Positions 33,955 through 42,773 are shown, numbered from the stretch's first letter. The stretch is DNA of 64,000 nt from JABJOE01 sp964344145 (GCA_964344145.1 CAYFME010000003.1:1-64000); one strand, 5' to 3'. Translations and numbers: made by a program. The notes: a model not told the origin generated them from the letters alone.

Positions 33955-34620
33955 ATGTACCGCTACATCGTCCCCATGGCCCTCGTCATCACCACCGGCT
34001 GCGACCTGAGCGACTGGCTCAGTACGCACGACCCGGCGTGCCTGACCGAGGTGCAGACCTCCGACGGTGAGACGGCCGAGATCTACAACGAGCTCGCCGT
34101 GGAGATCAACAGCCAGAGCGGAGGAGGGGCCACCGAGTCCGGCCTCACCGAGCTCCTGCGCGTCGACATCACCGCCGTCGACCCGGGCTGCGCCGACCTC
34201 GAGATGACCCGCTGGCACTTCGTGACCAGCTACCAGAAGGAGGCCGGCGAGGACACCTGGTACCTCGAGGACAGCCGCGAGAAGTTCTGGACCGTCGACG
34301 TCGAGAGCGACGAGGTGATCGGCTTCGCCGGTATCGGTGAATTCCCCGGTGAGAGCAGCTACGAGGCCCCCGACTACTCCACGGCCGTCTGGTCCGAGCC
34401 GTTCTCCGAGACCGTGCTCATCCCGGCGGGCGAGACCGTCACCATCGCGGGTTGGACCGACACCACCGGGATCATCGTCAGGGACCACGACTACGAAGAG
34501 AACGGAGTGACCGGCATCTTCGGTCAGTACCTCACCATCGACGACGGTGGAGGCGCACCGGTCGACGTTGAGCTCGACGGGTACGTCCGCAACCGCAACC
34601 CCCACATGCTGGTCTACTAG
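33955..34620 (+). CDS. Small lipoprotein of a GC-rich island
   Basis: 221 residues. MYRYIVPMALVITTGC is a short lipoprotein signal with the acceptor Cys at residue 16. The mature part is acidic and beta-rich (WHFVTSYQKEAGEDTWYLED, GETVTIAGWTDTTG, FGQYLTIDDGGG) and ends RNRNPHMLVY. No family recognised. It is followed by another secreted protein after 225 bp without a recognisable promoter, so both may share the promoter at 33740. Confidence 0.7.
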   Translation: MYRYIVPMALVITTGCDLSDWLSTHDPACLTEVQTSDGETAEIYNELAVEINSQSGGGATESGLTELLRVDITAVDPGCADLEMTRWHFVTSYQKEAGEDTWYLEDSREKFWTVDVESDEVIGFAGIGEFPGESSYEAPDYSTAVWSEPFSETVLIPAGETVTIAGWTDTTGIIVRDHDYEENGVTGIFGQYLTIDDGGGAPVDVELDGYVRNRNPHMLVY

Positions 34621-34845
34621 AACCTAGGCGGGTGTGGGTGATCGCTGAATAGCCGCGTCGGGCTAGAAAATACGACGAGCGTCCCGGCATGAAACCCGGG
34701 CTCCTGTGAGCAGATCACTCGGTGGTCTTCTCTAAGAGAATGCTAACTTGCCCGTTCGAACTAGTACGCAGGAAACGAATTCTGTGTGCTACGAGAGCGA
34801 GCCGCAAGGCTCATACGCTTTCACTTCCCTGTCCCCCTGTGATTC
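34621..34845 (+). other. Intercistronic region with hairpins
   Basis: 225 bp without a gene or a clear -35/-10 pair. It contains CCCGG-x-CCGGG at about 34685-34702 and GTGATCGCTG / CAGATCAC complementarity. Probably an internal structured leader of the downstream gene. Confidence 0.35.
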
Positions 34846-35358
34846 ATGAGTACTTTCCTCCGCCTGGCCCTGCTGGCCGTCACTCTGATGAGCGCCAGCA
34901 CCGCCATGGCAGGACGCGTGAGCGGCTACGTCTACGGCACCAACCGTGCCACGACCTACGGCCCGATGTCCGACATCACCAACCACGAGCGCTACGCCCG
35001 TCACGCGGGCCACGTGCTGCTGGGCTGGTGCCCCAAGGACAAGACGGCCGTGTGGCTCTCGGGCACCTACGGTTCCTGCGGCGTGGACGACCAGCTCAAG
35101 GTCTCCGCTCCCAAGAACCCGCCGAAGGGCAACGTCACCCGCTTCGTCTTCTTCAACGCCGCGGATGCGCAGGCTGGCGTCACGCCGCCCCGTCGCGCGT
35201 GGCGCGAGAAGAGCAACGGCAAGCGCAAGTGGCGCTACACCACCCTCGAGGGCTACGAAGCCTGGATGAAGGGCGGCAACACCGCCGTGACCGTCGACGC
35301 CTACATCGGCATCGGCGACACGAACCGCACCGCCCGCGGCTACCGCCGCGTCCAGTAG
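34846..35358 (+). CDS. Secreted basic protein of a GC-rich island
   Basis: 170 residues with a clear signal peptide (FLRLALLAVTLMSASTAMAG, cleavage after AMA). The mature protein has Cys residues in GWCPKDKTAVW and GSCGVDDQ that may pair, then basic segments (PPRRAWREKSNGKRKWR) and TAVTVDAYIGIGDTNRT. No known family. It lacks a Shine-Dalgarno sequence at the chosen ATG. A stem at 35381-35405 terminates it. Presumed to act outside the cell. Confidence 0.65.
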   Translation: MSTFLRLALLAVTLMSASTAMAGRVSGYVYGTNRATTYGPMSDITNHERYARHAGHVLLGWCPKDKTAVWLSGTYGSCGVDDQLKVSAPKNPPKGNVTRFVFFNAADAQAGVTPPRRAWREKSNGKRKWRYTTLEGYEAWMKGGNTAVTVDAYIGIGDTNRTARGYRRVQ

Positions 35359-35380
35359 CGCCCGGCGCTACTCGTCAACA

Positions 35381-35405
35381 GCACCCGACCTCACGGTTCG
35401 GGTGC
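35381..35405 (+). terminator. Terminator of 34846-35358
   Basis: An 8-bp stem GCACCCGA / TCGGGTGC followed by GCTTCTGTTT. Confidence 0.75.
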
Positions 35406-35435
35406 GCTTCTGTTTCAGGCGGGAATGCACGAAGC

Positions 35436-35457
35436 CCGGTACCAGAGTCGGTACCGG
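35436..35457 (-). terminator. Terminator of 35477-36622
   Basis: A perfect 8-bp stem CCGGTACC / GGTACCGG 20 nt past the stop on the minus strand. Confidence 0.65.
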
Positions 35458-35476
35458 ACCACTTGTACGTCGACGA

Positions 35477-36622
35477 TCAGAACGGCTTACGCGCCTTGTC
35501 CAGCTCGTCCTTCACCCGTCGCCACTGGCGCTTCTCGCTCGTCCACTCCAGCGAAGCCCACACGAGGTGCTTGTGCGCACGTGCCAGCGGCGGGTTGCGC
35601 AGGGCCTTGTCGACCTCATCGGCGATCGCCGCCTCCAGCACCTCGATCTCCTGACGCAGGTCCGCGTAGAGCCCGTCACGCACACGCGCCGAGCGCATGC
35701 CGCGTCGCGCGAGCGCGAGGCTCAAGCGCACGCGCAGGGCCGCGAGCGGCCGCTCGTAGGTGAGGAAGATGTGCAGGGCCACGATAGCGCGCTTGAGGTA
35801 CTTGCGCGCGCCGTTGATCGGTCCCGTGTGCAGGACCTTCACCAACGGCTCAAGGTCGTCGCTCACCGTACGGCGCGCGACGTTGCGCATGGGACGGTTC
35901 ACCACCTCATCGAGACGCCGCATGAAGCCCTGAAGATTGTCGACCATGCGTTGACGCTCTTCCAGGTTGCGTATCGCCCGGTCGTAGTAGGTTTCGTCCA
36001 GGCTCTTGAGCCCTGCGAGCACCTGCGCCAGCACCGTGAGCTCACGGTCGAGCTCGTGGAACAGAGCCACGCGACGCATGTCGATGAGTGGCGCGATCCC
36101 TTCGATCTGGAAGATCCGCGCCTGTCCGGCCTCGGCCGCCTCGCGCAGATCGGCGGCTGCTTCGATCGAGCCCGTGCGAGCACGCAGCGTACCGGCGAGC
36201 ATCTCACGCTTGTAGGCGTTGACCGGCCGGCCCATCTCCAGCGCCAGCTTCTGGCACTCGTGTGCATAGCGGCGACGGTCGCGCGGCGTCAGCTTGGGCC
36301 AGTCGATGCACCAGAAGATGAGGTAGCGCTCACGCGCGATCCACGCCTGGAGCCGCTCGAGCTCCGCGCCGTCGTGGCGTGCACCCCAGCCGTAGCCGGT
36401 GTCGATCCGCCAGCTCGCAGCGATCGCCATGTCCAGACCGCCCTCGCTGCGATGGTACACGCCCTGATCGTCGTTCCAGCGCAGCACGCAGCCGCTGTCC
36501 AAGTACGTCGTCGGATCGCCTCCCGTGTAGACCATCACCTTGTCGCCCAGCAGGCAACGCAGATCGGCGCTCGGAATATGGCGCGTCCGGTCACGCATCG
36601 GAACCATCATCAGCTCACTCAA
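35477..36622 (-). CDS. Unknown helical protein of a GC-rich island, 381 aa
   Basis: Not recognised. The first 150 residues are mixed alpha/beta (LLGDKVMVYTGGDPTTYLD, VYHRSEGGLDMAIAASWRID, ERYLIFWCIDWPKLTPRD). The rest is long Arg/Glu/Leu-rich helices (DETYYDRAIRNLEERQRMVD, LYADLRQEIEVLEAAIADEV), probably a coiled coil or helical bundle. It appears to start at TTG with AAGGAGG five nucleotides upstream; Mets at residues 5, 6 and 9 are alternatives. No signal peptide. It has its own promoter overlapping the end of the next gene. Confidence 0.65.
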   Translation of the reverse strand: MSELMMVPMRDRTRHIPSADLRCLLGDKVMVYTGGDPTTYLDSGCVLRWNDDQGVYHRSEGGLDMAIAASWRIDTGYGWGARHDGAELERLQAWIARERYLIFWCIDWPKLTPRDRRRYAHECQKLALEMGRPVNAYKREMLAGTLRARTGSIEAAADLREAAEAGQARIFQIEGIAPLIDMRRVALFHELDRELTVLAQVLAGLKSLDETYYDRAIRNLEERQRMVDNLQGFMRRLDEVVNRPMRNVARRTVSDDLEPLVKVLHTGPINGARKYLKRAIVALHIFLTYERPLAALRVRLSLALARRGMRSARVRDGLYADLRQEIEVLEAAIADEVDKALRNPPLARAHKHLVWASLEWTSEKRQWRRVKDELDKARKPF

Positions 36623-36654
36623 AGAAGCCTCCTTCTAGCTTTCGCCAGAGGAGG

Positions 36655-36683
36655 ACTCTATCACAACTCTCACTTCTCATCAA
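36655..36683 (-). promoter_or_regulatory. Promoter of 35477-36622
   Basis: Minus strand: TTGATG (36683-36678), 17-bp spacer ending GTTGTGA, TAGAGT (36660-36655). The -35 overlaps the last codon of the upstream glycosyltransferase gene. Confidence 0.65.
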
Positions 36684-38161
36684 CGGACCTTCTTCGTCAC
36701 GTTGAACCCTAGATATTTTCCAAACATCATTCTTGTTTGCGCATCAATCGCTGGAAACGCACCAAACACGATGAACGTAATCGGCAACAACACCCATTGA
36801 AAAATCATCACCAGCCAGTTCCCCCACCCTCGCTTTGCCGGACGCTTCGGAAGAAGCCACAAACTCAACCACGCACTCACAAACACACCAATCGTCGCTA
36901 AACGCATCATCCACTCAAGCGTAAACGGCGCGTTGGCAATTAAGGCTGATGGTACATCAGAGAGTGTCCAAAACGGCAAGTATCCCAAAACGAAAATCAG
37001 AAGCGGCGCCGTCGACCACGTATACATCCCCTCAATATGATTAAAGAAAAACCGAAGCTTTGTACGAAGCGGCATGTTTGGATGCTCGCGGAACTTCTCC
37101 CACATGTACGGCACGTGCTCCACACCCCACGCCCATCGACGCTGCTGCTTATAGAGCGCCTTCATACTCTCCCACCACGTCTCGCCATCCACGGCATCCA
37201 TGTACACTGGCAACAGCATCGGCTCCACACGATAGTCGCCGTCGTAATGAATGAGTCCCTGCATGAAAATACGTGAGTCCTCTGACACAAGGTCTGGTTC
37301 GTGATACCCAACGTCCTTGAGCATCTTCCAGGACATCGAATGTGAAGAGAACGTCCACATCCGATCAGCACGAACGAGCTCGGAGAGCAACCAGAACGTT
37401 GTACCAAACATCGAGATACGCACCGGCGCCTTCACGGTCCACATGTTGTTGGAGTACAACACCACCGGCTGGTAAGAAGCCTGCGTTGGCTTGTCGACGG
37501 TCAAGAAGAGGTAGCTCAGACGAGCGTAGTACTGCGCATGCGCGACGGTATCGACATCAAAGGCGGTGACGACAACCTTATCGTCCTCAATACCCTTCTC
37601 CTCTAAAATCTCTGCTGTTCGCTCTTCGATCCACTTCATGTTCGAGCCTTTTCCGACCATCTCGCCCGGCAACCCTTTTGGATGCACCGTTGTTTCAAAA
37701 TGCGCAAACGTATCACCGAACTCATCTTTCAGCTTCTGTTCAAAACCTCGGAACTGTGTGAGACCAACCTCTTCAACACTAAGGATCACAATAAACCGAT
37801 CATTGCGATACGCATTCTGATCGATCGAAAGCAAAGCATCACGTAAAATCGTATACCCCTCTTTCACCGTTGGCAGCATGACGACGTGGTAGATATCATC
37901 CCAACCATCAATCTGCTGAACCTTCGCATACCAATCTTCATGACTGACCTGTTTGAACTGGCGATAAGCGACAAGAACAAAGATCAAAAAATACAGGACG
38001 CGCATGGTCCAGTACAAATCAAACAAGATGATGAAGATGATCGCCCACGCAGGGGCAAAAAACGAAAGGACGACCGCGAGGATAAACGTTGCCCAAACCA
38101 ATGCCCCGGGAAGAATCTCCCAGAACCGATACTTTCCATATTGGCCGACCGCCGTGTTCAT
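36680..38161 (-). CDS. Membrane GT2 glycosyltransferase (cellulose-synthase-like)
   Basis: 493 residues. Two N-terminal transmembrane helices (ALVWATFILAVVLSFFAPAW and IIFILFDLYWTMRVLYFLI) precede a GT-A domain with the D-x-D in TAFDVDTVAH, the acceptor E-D in LVSEDSRIF, and QQRRWAWGVEH, the Q-x-x-R-W motif of processive enzymes. Further helices follow. It would polymerise and possibly export a surface polysaccharide. It fits with the other glycosyltransferases and Wzz-like protein in the window. Confidence 0.9.
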   Translation of the reverse strand: MNTAVGQYGKYRFWEILPGALVWATFILAVVLSFFAPAWAIIFIILFDLYWTMRVLYFLIFVLVAYRQFKQVSHEDWYAKVQQIDGWDDIYHVVMLPTVKEGYTILRDALLSIDQNAYRNDRFIVILSVEEVGLTQFRGFEQKLKDEFGDTFAHFETTVHPKGLPGEMVGKGSNMKWIEERTAEILEEKGIEDDKVVVTAFDVDTVAHAQYYARLSYLFLTVDKPTQASYQPVVLYSNNMWTVKAPVRISMFGTTFWLLSELVRADRMWTFSSHSMSWKMLKDVGYHEPDLVSEDSRIFMQGLIHYDGDYRVEPMLLPVYMDAVDGETWWESMKALYKQQRRWAWGVEHVPYMWEKFREHPNMPLRTKLRFFFNHIEGMYTWSTAPLLIFVLGYLPFWTLSDVPSALIANAPFTLEWMMRLATIGVFVSAWLSLWLLPKRPAKRGWGNWLVMIFQWVLLPITFIVFGAFPAIDAQTRMMFGKYLGFNVTKKVR

Positions 38162-38201
38162 ATCGGTCGGAACATAGCAATAAATCGTCTAAAAATCAAC
38201 C

Positions 38202-39122
38202 CTACACACGCAAGTACCGACGCATAGCGTACGCTGTCGTCAACAAGCTTAGTAGTGCGAGTGCACCGAACTGAGCGAGGAACAAGGTTGGACCGTTTTC
38301 TACAAAGTAGGCAGCGACGTCCACATGACTTTCGCCAAAGTAGCTCACAAGCCAATCCTGCGACAGCTCCAAGAAAAGGAAGAGAATAATCGCCATGATG
38401 ATCGTCGCTTTGAGACTGTAGAGGATGGCTTCAAGCAAAAACGGCGCGCGAACAAACCAGTCATTCGCTCCGACCAACTTCATGATGCCGATCTCGTCGC
38501 GATGGACGTAGATAGCGACACGAATCGTATTGAAGATGATCAACACGGCAATGAAGGCGAATAAAGCGGCGAGCGCAAAGCCGGCAACGCGGATGCGCCA
38601 AGAAAGCGCGTCGATACGCTCAATGATCGCCTCATAATCCGTAAAGTCCTTCTCCTTAATATAAGAAGAGTACTCCGGCGTTTCGATCGCTTCGAGAATG
38701 AACGCGAAGTCATCCGTAGAATACGTTGAAACAACAAGAGCGTTTCCAAATGGATTCTCGCCGATCTCTTCAAGCGACGCGAGCACGACTTCGTCTCCCG
38801 CATGACGTTCCTCAAACGACGCCAAGGCATCCTCTGCTGAAACAAACTGCACGTCGCGTACTTGTCCGAAACCACGTAGATACCCTTGCGCCGACTTGAC
38901 CAAGTCCTCTGATGCCTCAGGCGTGAAGTAAATCGTCACTTCCACACGCTCTTCCACCGACTCCAGAACTTCTTGCGCAACCACGTTCACAAACAGCACC
39001 GTGTTCACCGTCACGAGCGTCAGCACGAAAATCGTCAACGTAATAAAAGACAGCCAGAAGTTCCGCAGGATGTTCTGGAAGGTAAACTTGATGGCGCGCA
39101 AAATTGAGAGAGACAAGCTCAT
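38202..39122 (-). CDS. ftsX: Cell division ABC transporter subunit FtsX
   Basis: 306 residues with the FtsX layout: N-terminal helix (FWLSFITLTIFVLTLVTVN), an extracellular domain of about 120 residues, then three helices (RVAGFALAALFAFIAVLIIF; LYSLKATIIMAIILFLFLE; FLAQFGALALLSLLTTAYAM). The IFNTIRVAIYVHRDEIGIMK and LVGAND motif before helix 3 is typical. With FtsE it links division to peptidoglycan hydrolases. Start context is GGAGGTATG, with the Shine-Dalgarno unusually close. Confidence 0.93.
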   Translation of the reverse strand: MSLSLSILRAIKFTFQNILRNFWLSFITLTIFVLTLVTVNTVLFVNVVAQEVLESVEERVEVTIYFTPEASEDLVKSAQGYLRGFGQVRDVQFVSAEDALASFEERHAGDEVVLASLEEIGENPFGNALVVSTYSTDDFAFILEAIETPEYSSYIKEKDFTDYEAIIERIDALSWRIRVAGFALAALFAFIAVLIIFNTIRVAIYVHRDEIGIMKLVGANDWFVRAPFLLEAILYSLKATIIMAIILFLFLELSQDWLVSYFGESHVDVAAYFVENGPTLFLAQFGALALLSLLTTAYAMRRYLRV

Positions 39123-39134
39123 ACCTCCTTTTGA

Positions 39135-39818
39135 CTACGAGAGTACGTATTTTCCGTGTTGAATATCTGAAACGATTTTTCCGTCCGCGAGCGTGATCAC
39201 GCGCTTTTTCAGTTTGTTGACGATATCGCGATCGTGCGTGACCAACACCACCGTTGTCCCGTACTCGTTGATCTTCTTGAGCAGCTGAATGATCTCGTGG
39301 GCATGGATAGTATCCAGGTTCCCCGTCGGCTCATCGGCAACCAGAATCTTTGGACGATGCACAAGCGACCGGGCGATCGACACACGTTGCTGTTCTCCAC
39401 CGGAAAGCTGTCGAGGATAGCGATGCGTTTTATCATGCAGTCCGACGATCTTGAGTACTTGTGGGACGATATCGCGAATACGTCCGCGCTTCTCTCCTGC
39501 CACTTGCAGAGCAAACGCAACGTTCTCATAAACCGTTTTACGCGGAAGTAGCTTGAAGTCCTGAAACACCACACCGATTTGCCGACGAAGGGTTGGCACT
39601 TGCGACTGAGGGATCTTACTGATATCCCAGTCGCCGACAACGATCTTCCCTTTGGTCGCCGCCTCCTCGGCAAAGAGGAGCTTGGCGAGCGTGGTTTTTC
39701 CAGATCCACTCTGACCAACGATCGACACAAACTCACCCGGCTTGATATGCAAACTCACGTGCTCAAGCGCACGTGTATCTTGTCCGTAGTGTTTGGAAAC
39801 ATTCGTGAGTCTAATCAC
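39135..39818 (-). CDS. ftsE: Cell division ATPase FtsE
   Basis: 227 residues of an ABC ATPase: Walker A GQSGSGKTTLAK, Q-loop GVVFQDFKLLP (diagnostic of FtsE), signature LSGGEQQRVSIARSL, Walker B ILVADEPTGNLD and H-loop VLVTHDRDIV. It pairs with FtsX encoded 12 bp downstream. The start is GTG, six bases after a perfect TATAAT with TGC before it, so the transcript is apparently leaderless. Confidence 0.96.
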   Translation of the reverse strand: MIRLTNVSKHYGQDTRALEHVSLHIKPGEFVSIVGQSGSGKTTLAKLLFAEEAATKGKIVVGDWDISKIPQSQVPTLRRQIGVVFQDFKLLPRKTVYENVAFALQVAGEKRGRIRDIVPQVLKIVGLHDKTHRYPRQLSGGEQQRVSIARSLVHRPKILVADEPTGNLDTIHAHEIIQLLKKINEYGTTVVLVTHDRDIVNKLKKRVITLADGKIVSDIQHGKYVLS

Positions 39819-39824
39819 GAACTA

Positions 39825-39830
39825 ATTATA
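39825..39830 (-). promoter_or_regulatory. ftsE extended -10 (leaderless)
   Basis: TGCTATAAT on the minus strand, then six bases, then GTG. No -35 or Shine-Dalgarno sequence is visible. Confidence 0.75.
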
Positions 39831-39843
39831 GCATAAACGCGCA

Positions 39844-39892
39844 GACGGGGCCGGCCACAGACACGATTCGATCGTGTGTGGTCGGCCCCGTC
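39844..39892 (-). terminator. Terminator of GC-rich gene 39917-40537
   Basis: A very strong stem: GACGGGGCC / GGCCCCGTC extended by GGCCACA / TGTGGTC and ACACGA / TCGTGT around a short loop. Confidence 0.8.
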
Positions 39893-39916
39893 AGGGGACG
39901 TTGTCCTCGCAGCGGA

Positions 39917-40537
39917 CTAGTTGCCGAGCTGCAGGCCCTCGCAGGAGTTGTTGCCCGGGGGCGAGAGCTCGCCGCCGGTCATCACACCGCAGGCCTGGCC
40001 GTCACGCCAGTAGAAGGGGTCGTAGGCCTGGTCGTCCGCCGTCTCGAAGACGAGGCGGGGCTCGTCGCTCGAGTGGGACACGAGGGTGAAGAGCACCTCG
40101 CCCGCGGGCAGGCCGCCGACGTACACGTAGTACCAGCCGTCGGTGGGGTTGCAGGCCGCGATGTTCGCACCCGGGTTGCTGCTGCACCAGAACTTGATGT
40201 CGTCGTCCGCCTCGACGTAGCCGCGGCCGCCGTCCTCGCTCACGAAGAGCACGCGGGGCTGGTTGTTCGAGGGGTCGGGGACGTCGTAGGACTGGAGGTG
40301 GAAGCGGCACCAGTACGCGTTGCCCAGCGGGTCGTCGTACAGGGGGCAGCCGAAGCCGTCGTTCAGGTGCATGCCGTCGGGCATGCCGTCCTGACGACCG
40401 TCCAGGTCGTAGTCGACGACGGCCGCGGCCTCGGTGCCGGTGGTGTCCGTGTCGCTCGCGGCGTCGGGGCTCTCGTGGCTGCGGCACGCCGTCAGGACGG
40501 CGCCCGCGCTCAGGATCAGGAGGGTGAACCAGGTCAT
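39917..40537 (-). CDS. Lipoprotein of a GC-rich island, 206 aa
   Basis: Start MTWFTLLILSAGAVLTAC has GAGGA upstream and ends in a lipobox (LTAC, acceptor Cys at residue 18). A Ser/Thr/Asp linker (DAASDTDTTGTEAAAV) and an Asp-rich stretch (DYDLDGRQDGMPDG) resemble calcium-binding loops. The rest is beta-rich with Cys residues (FGCPLYDDPLGNAYWC, IKFWCSSNPGANIAAC) that may form disulphides outside the membrane. No family recognised. Confidence 0.7.
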   Translation of the reverse strand: MTWFTLLILSAGAVLTACRSHESPDAASDTDTTGTEAAAVVDYDLDGRQDGMPDGMHLNDGFGCPLYDDPLGNAYWCRFHLQSYDVPDPSNNQPRVLFVSEDGGRGYVEADDDIKFWCSSNPGANIAACNPTDGWYYVYVGGLPAGEVLFTLVSHSSDEPRLVFETADDQAYDPFYWRDGQACGVMTGGELSPPGNNSCEGLQLGN

Positions 40538-40734
40538 GGGTTCCTCGCTGCTGTGCACCGCGCGGTCTTGCGCAAGTGCGAGGGTTGTGGGGGTCGTCCG
40601 AGCCCGAACACGGGATGACGGACTGGGACGCACCGATGAAGTCGGCGCAAATCGCCTGTCTTGTTACACGATTCTTCATGAATCGTGACAAAACCGGCCA
40701 CTTGCACCGAATTCCCGTTTTCAAGGGACTCAGT
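40538..40734 (-). promoter_or_regulatory. Long leader of 39917-40537
   Basis: About 195 nt between the -10 box and the start codon contain the perfect hairpin CACGATTC-ATGAA-GAATCGTG and several GC-rich stems. No open frame with a ribosome site is seen. Confidence 0.45.
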
Positions 40735-40763
40735 AAATTATCACAAATGACATATTTTGTCAA
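40735..40763 (-). promoter_or_regulatory. Promoter of 39917-40537
   Basis: Minus strand: TTGACA (40763-40758), 17-bp spacer ending ATTTGTGA, TAATTT (40740-40735). Confidence 0.85.
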
Positions 40764-40822
40764 GTATAGAAAAGGTAGTAAATAAAGCTTAAAATGATCG
40801 AAATTCCTCTAAATGCACTGAA

Positions 40823-40868
40823 GGGCCACCTGTAGAGCGCGAACGGATCGCTGACTCACAGGTGGCCC
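40823..40868 (-). terminator. Terminator of the barrel-like protein gene
   Basis: A perfect 11-bp stem GGGCCACCTGT / ACAGGTGGCCC with a 24-nt loop, 15 nt past the stop. Confidence 0.75.
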
Positions 40869-40882
40869 AACACGGGCAGATC

Positions 40883-42034
40883 TCAGAAGCGCACCAGGAC
40901 GCCGGCGTTGAGGGTGCTGGCGGCGAAGACGCCGTAGCCCCAGGCGGCCGAGTCGTAGGTGACGGTCGGCATGACCGAGCCGTAGAACATGACGAGCTCC
41001 TCGCCGTCCTCGTCGAAGTCCGCGCGGTAGCTCACCAGGACCGGGAAGCCGCCACCGACGGAGCGCAGCGAGTGCGCCGTGCCGTCGAAGGAGCCCAGCT
41101 CGGTGTAGCGCACGCCGGCACCGAAGCTCAGGTCCACGGGACGACTCCAGTTGGTGGTGACCGTCGGTCCCGCGAAGCTGCTGAAGCCGCTGCCGGTGAC
41201 GCCGTTGACGAAGCCGTACACGCCCAGGGTGGCGCGCCCATCCATGCGGTGGTTCTGATACCACCAGGAGAGGCCGCCGCCCCAGCTCGCGCTGGGGACG
41301 TCGTTGGCGTCGTTGGTGGCGTCGTAGCCCTTGCGGAAGTCGAAGCCGGTGTTCAGGCCGACCCAGATCTCGTCGCGGGAGTCGTCGACCTGGCCGGAGA
41401 GGCTGCGGCGGTAGTAGGTGTTGCCGTCCTCGTCCTCGTCCTCGATGAGGCCGTCGGTGTAGCCGTCGCCGTCGATGTCCTCGCCGAAGACCTCGGTGAG
41501 GTCATCGTCGTGGGCGTCGAGCCGCTCGCCCTGCCGCCGCGTCTCCGCGACCAGACCGCCGTCGTTCACGCCGTCGCCGTCCCAGTCCTCGTAGAGGGTC
41601 TTCTTGTGAAGCTTGACCTCGGTCTCCAGCGCGACCAGCCGGGCGTCGGCCTTGCGGCGCCAGTCCTCGAGGCTGCCGGCCTTGGGGGCCGTGCTGGTCC
41701 CGCCCACGCCGTACAGGTAGACCTGCACGGACTTGAGGCCGGTGTCGAGCTCCCCGACGGTCACCGCCAGCGCCTCGTGCTCCCTGCGGAGCTTGGCCAC
41801 CGTGGCGTCGCAGGCGTTGCTGCTGGTCTTGCAGTCCTCGGGAACGCGGGCCTCCAGCGCGGCGATCTTGGCCTTGTGAGCCTGGACCTCCTTGTCGATG
41901 CGCCGCAGGTCCTCGCCGTCGCCGACGAGCACGCTGCTCGCGCCGCCCGCGGTGGGCTCTGCACGCGCGTCCGAGATTCCGATGATGGCCAGGGTGAGGG
42001 GCAGGCCGGCCCCGATGAGCATGGTGCGCGTCAT
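40883..42034 (-). CDS. Exported coiled-coil and beta-barrel-like protein (outer-membrane style)
   Basis: 383 residues from MTRTMLIGAGLPLTLAIIG, with GGAGGA upstream and a signal peptide ending DARAE. A coiled coil follows (LRRIDKEVQAHKAKIAALEA), then Asp-rich loops like thrombospondin type 3 repeats (DWDGDGVNDGG, DIDGDGYTDG). The C-terminal 160 residues alternate polar and aromatic residues (GLSWWYQNHRMDGRATLGVY, LSFGAGVRYTELG, VLVSYRADFD) and end GVLVRF. A terminal Phe after a beta strand is the sorting signal of diderm outer-membrane barrels. In a presumed monoderm this is unexpected. Confidence 0.7.
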   Translation of the reverse strand: MTRTMLIGAGLPLTLAIIGISDARAEPTAGGASSVLVGDGEDLRRIDKEVQAHKAKIAALEARVPEDCKTSSNACDATVAKLRREHEALAVTVGELDTGLKSVQVYLYGVGGTSTAPKAGSLEDWRRKADARLVALETEVKLHKKTLYEDWDGDGVNDGGLVAETRRQGERLDAHDDDLTEVFGEDIDGDGYTDGLIEDEDEDGNTYYRRSLSGQVDDSRDEIWVGLNTGFDFRKGYDATNDANDVPSASWGGGLSWWYQNHRMDGRATLGVYGFVNGVTGSGFSSFAGPTVTTNWSRPVDLSFGAGVRYTELGSFDGTAHSLRSVGGGFPVLVSYRADFDEDGEELVMFYGSVMPTVTYDSAAWGYGVFAASTLNAGVLVRF

Positions 42035-42466
42035 CGCTTCCTCCAAGACGTCTGGCGCCTTATGTGAGAGAGTTTCAGGGGGGTTTTCGTCGCGGGGTGC
42101 AGGCCAGAAGCGGCCTCGAACTGTGTAGGCTCGCTAGATCGCTCTGGCACTCCGAAGGCCTAACGTACGCAGCAAAGGAGGGGTCGCTGCGACATCAGGC
42201 CATCGGAGGGCCAAAAACAATCTAGGCTCATTTCTGAGATTTTAGGGATTACTACGAAATATCGAGTTTGGTCTACTTCCACACAATGCGGCTACGCCGT
42301 TGCGGAAAAGCCTCGCCATAGCTATTGCTATGCCTACGTTTTTTCGCTTAGGCTCGCTCGCATTGTGAGAAACTATCCTCAACCTGCTATTTCGTAGTAA
42401 TCCCTGCTTGTAAAACAACGTTTTGCCCTCCATTCATGGACGTATTCCATGGATAGTGAACGTCGA
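42035..42466 (-). promoter_or_regulatory. Long leader carrying a MITE-like element
   Basis: About 430 nt between promoter and start codon. 42244-42405 is an inverted-repeat element; the remaining sequence (42035-42243) has short GC-rich stems but no frame with a ribosome site. I see no second promoter downstream of the element. Confidence 0.45.
42244..42405. repeat. MITE-like inverted-repeat element, 162 bp
   Basis: Perfect 18-bp terminal inverted repeats begin AGGGATTACTACGAAATA. A second perfect 9-bp pair (CACAATGCG / CGCATTGTG) lies inside at 42282-42290 and 42359-42367. There is no coding capacity and no clear target duplication. Confidence 0.7.
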
Positions 42467-42495
42467 AAGGTATCACAAAATTACGAAAATGTCAA
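42467..42495 (-). promoter_or_regulatory. Promoter of the barrel-like protein gene
   Basis: Minus strand: TTGACA (42495-42490), 17-bp spacer ending ATTTTGTGA, TACCTT (42472-42467). Confidence 0.8.
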
Positions 42496-42773
42496 GAACT
42501 GCTTCAGATATCAAAAAAGCCCACTTTGAGGGCCTAGCGACACCATCGTCACGAGGAGGAGGCGTGGCGAGGAATCAACTAAGCCCTCAAAACAGGCTTT
42601 GTGTTCAATAGAACACGCTGACCTTAACAAAACGCGGAAAAACGTCAAGAAAAAGACGTTTTTCAACTAATATTAGCTCTTTTCCGTAGCGATGACGTCA
42701 AACGCGTCAACATCATGGCACGGCGCAGGAGGATCACGAGGGACCCTCCTGCACGGAGGTAGAAAGGACGTGG
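42496..42773. other. Intergenic region with terminators
   Basis: No gene seen. GCAGGAGG / CCTCCTGC (42725-42752) follows the 567-aa gene on the minus strand, and AAACGTC / GACGTTT (about 42641-42661) lies further on with T-rich flanks. A TTGACG-TAAGGT pair on the minus strand (about 42620-42650) is a weak extra promoter candidate with no gene behind it. Confidence 0.4.

Noticed and set aside
42620..42650. Minus-strand promoter TTGACG-TAAGGT
   Set aside because: The spacer is 16 bp, the sequence is also part of a terminator-like hairpin, and no gene lies downstream before the next promoter.
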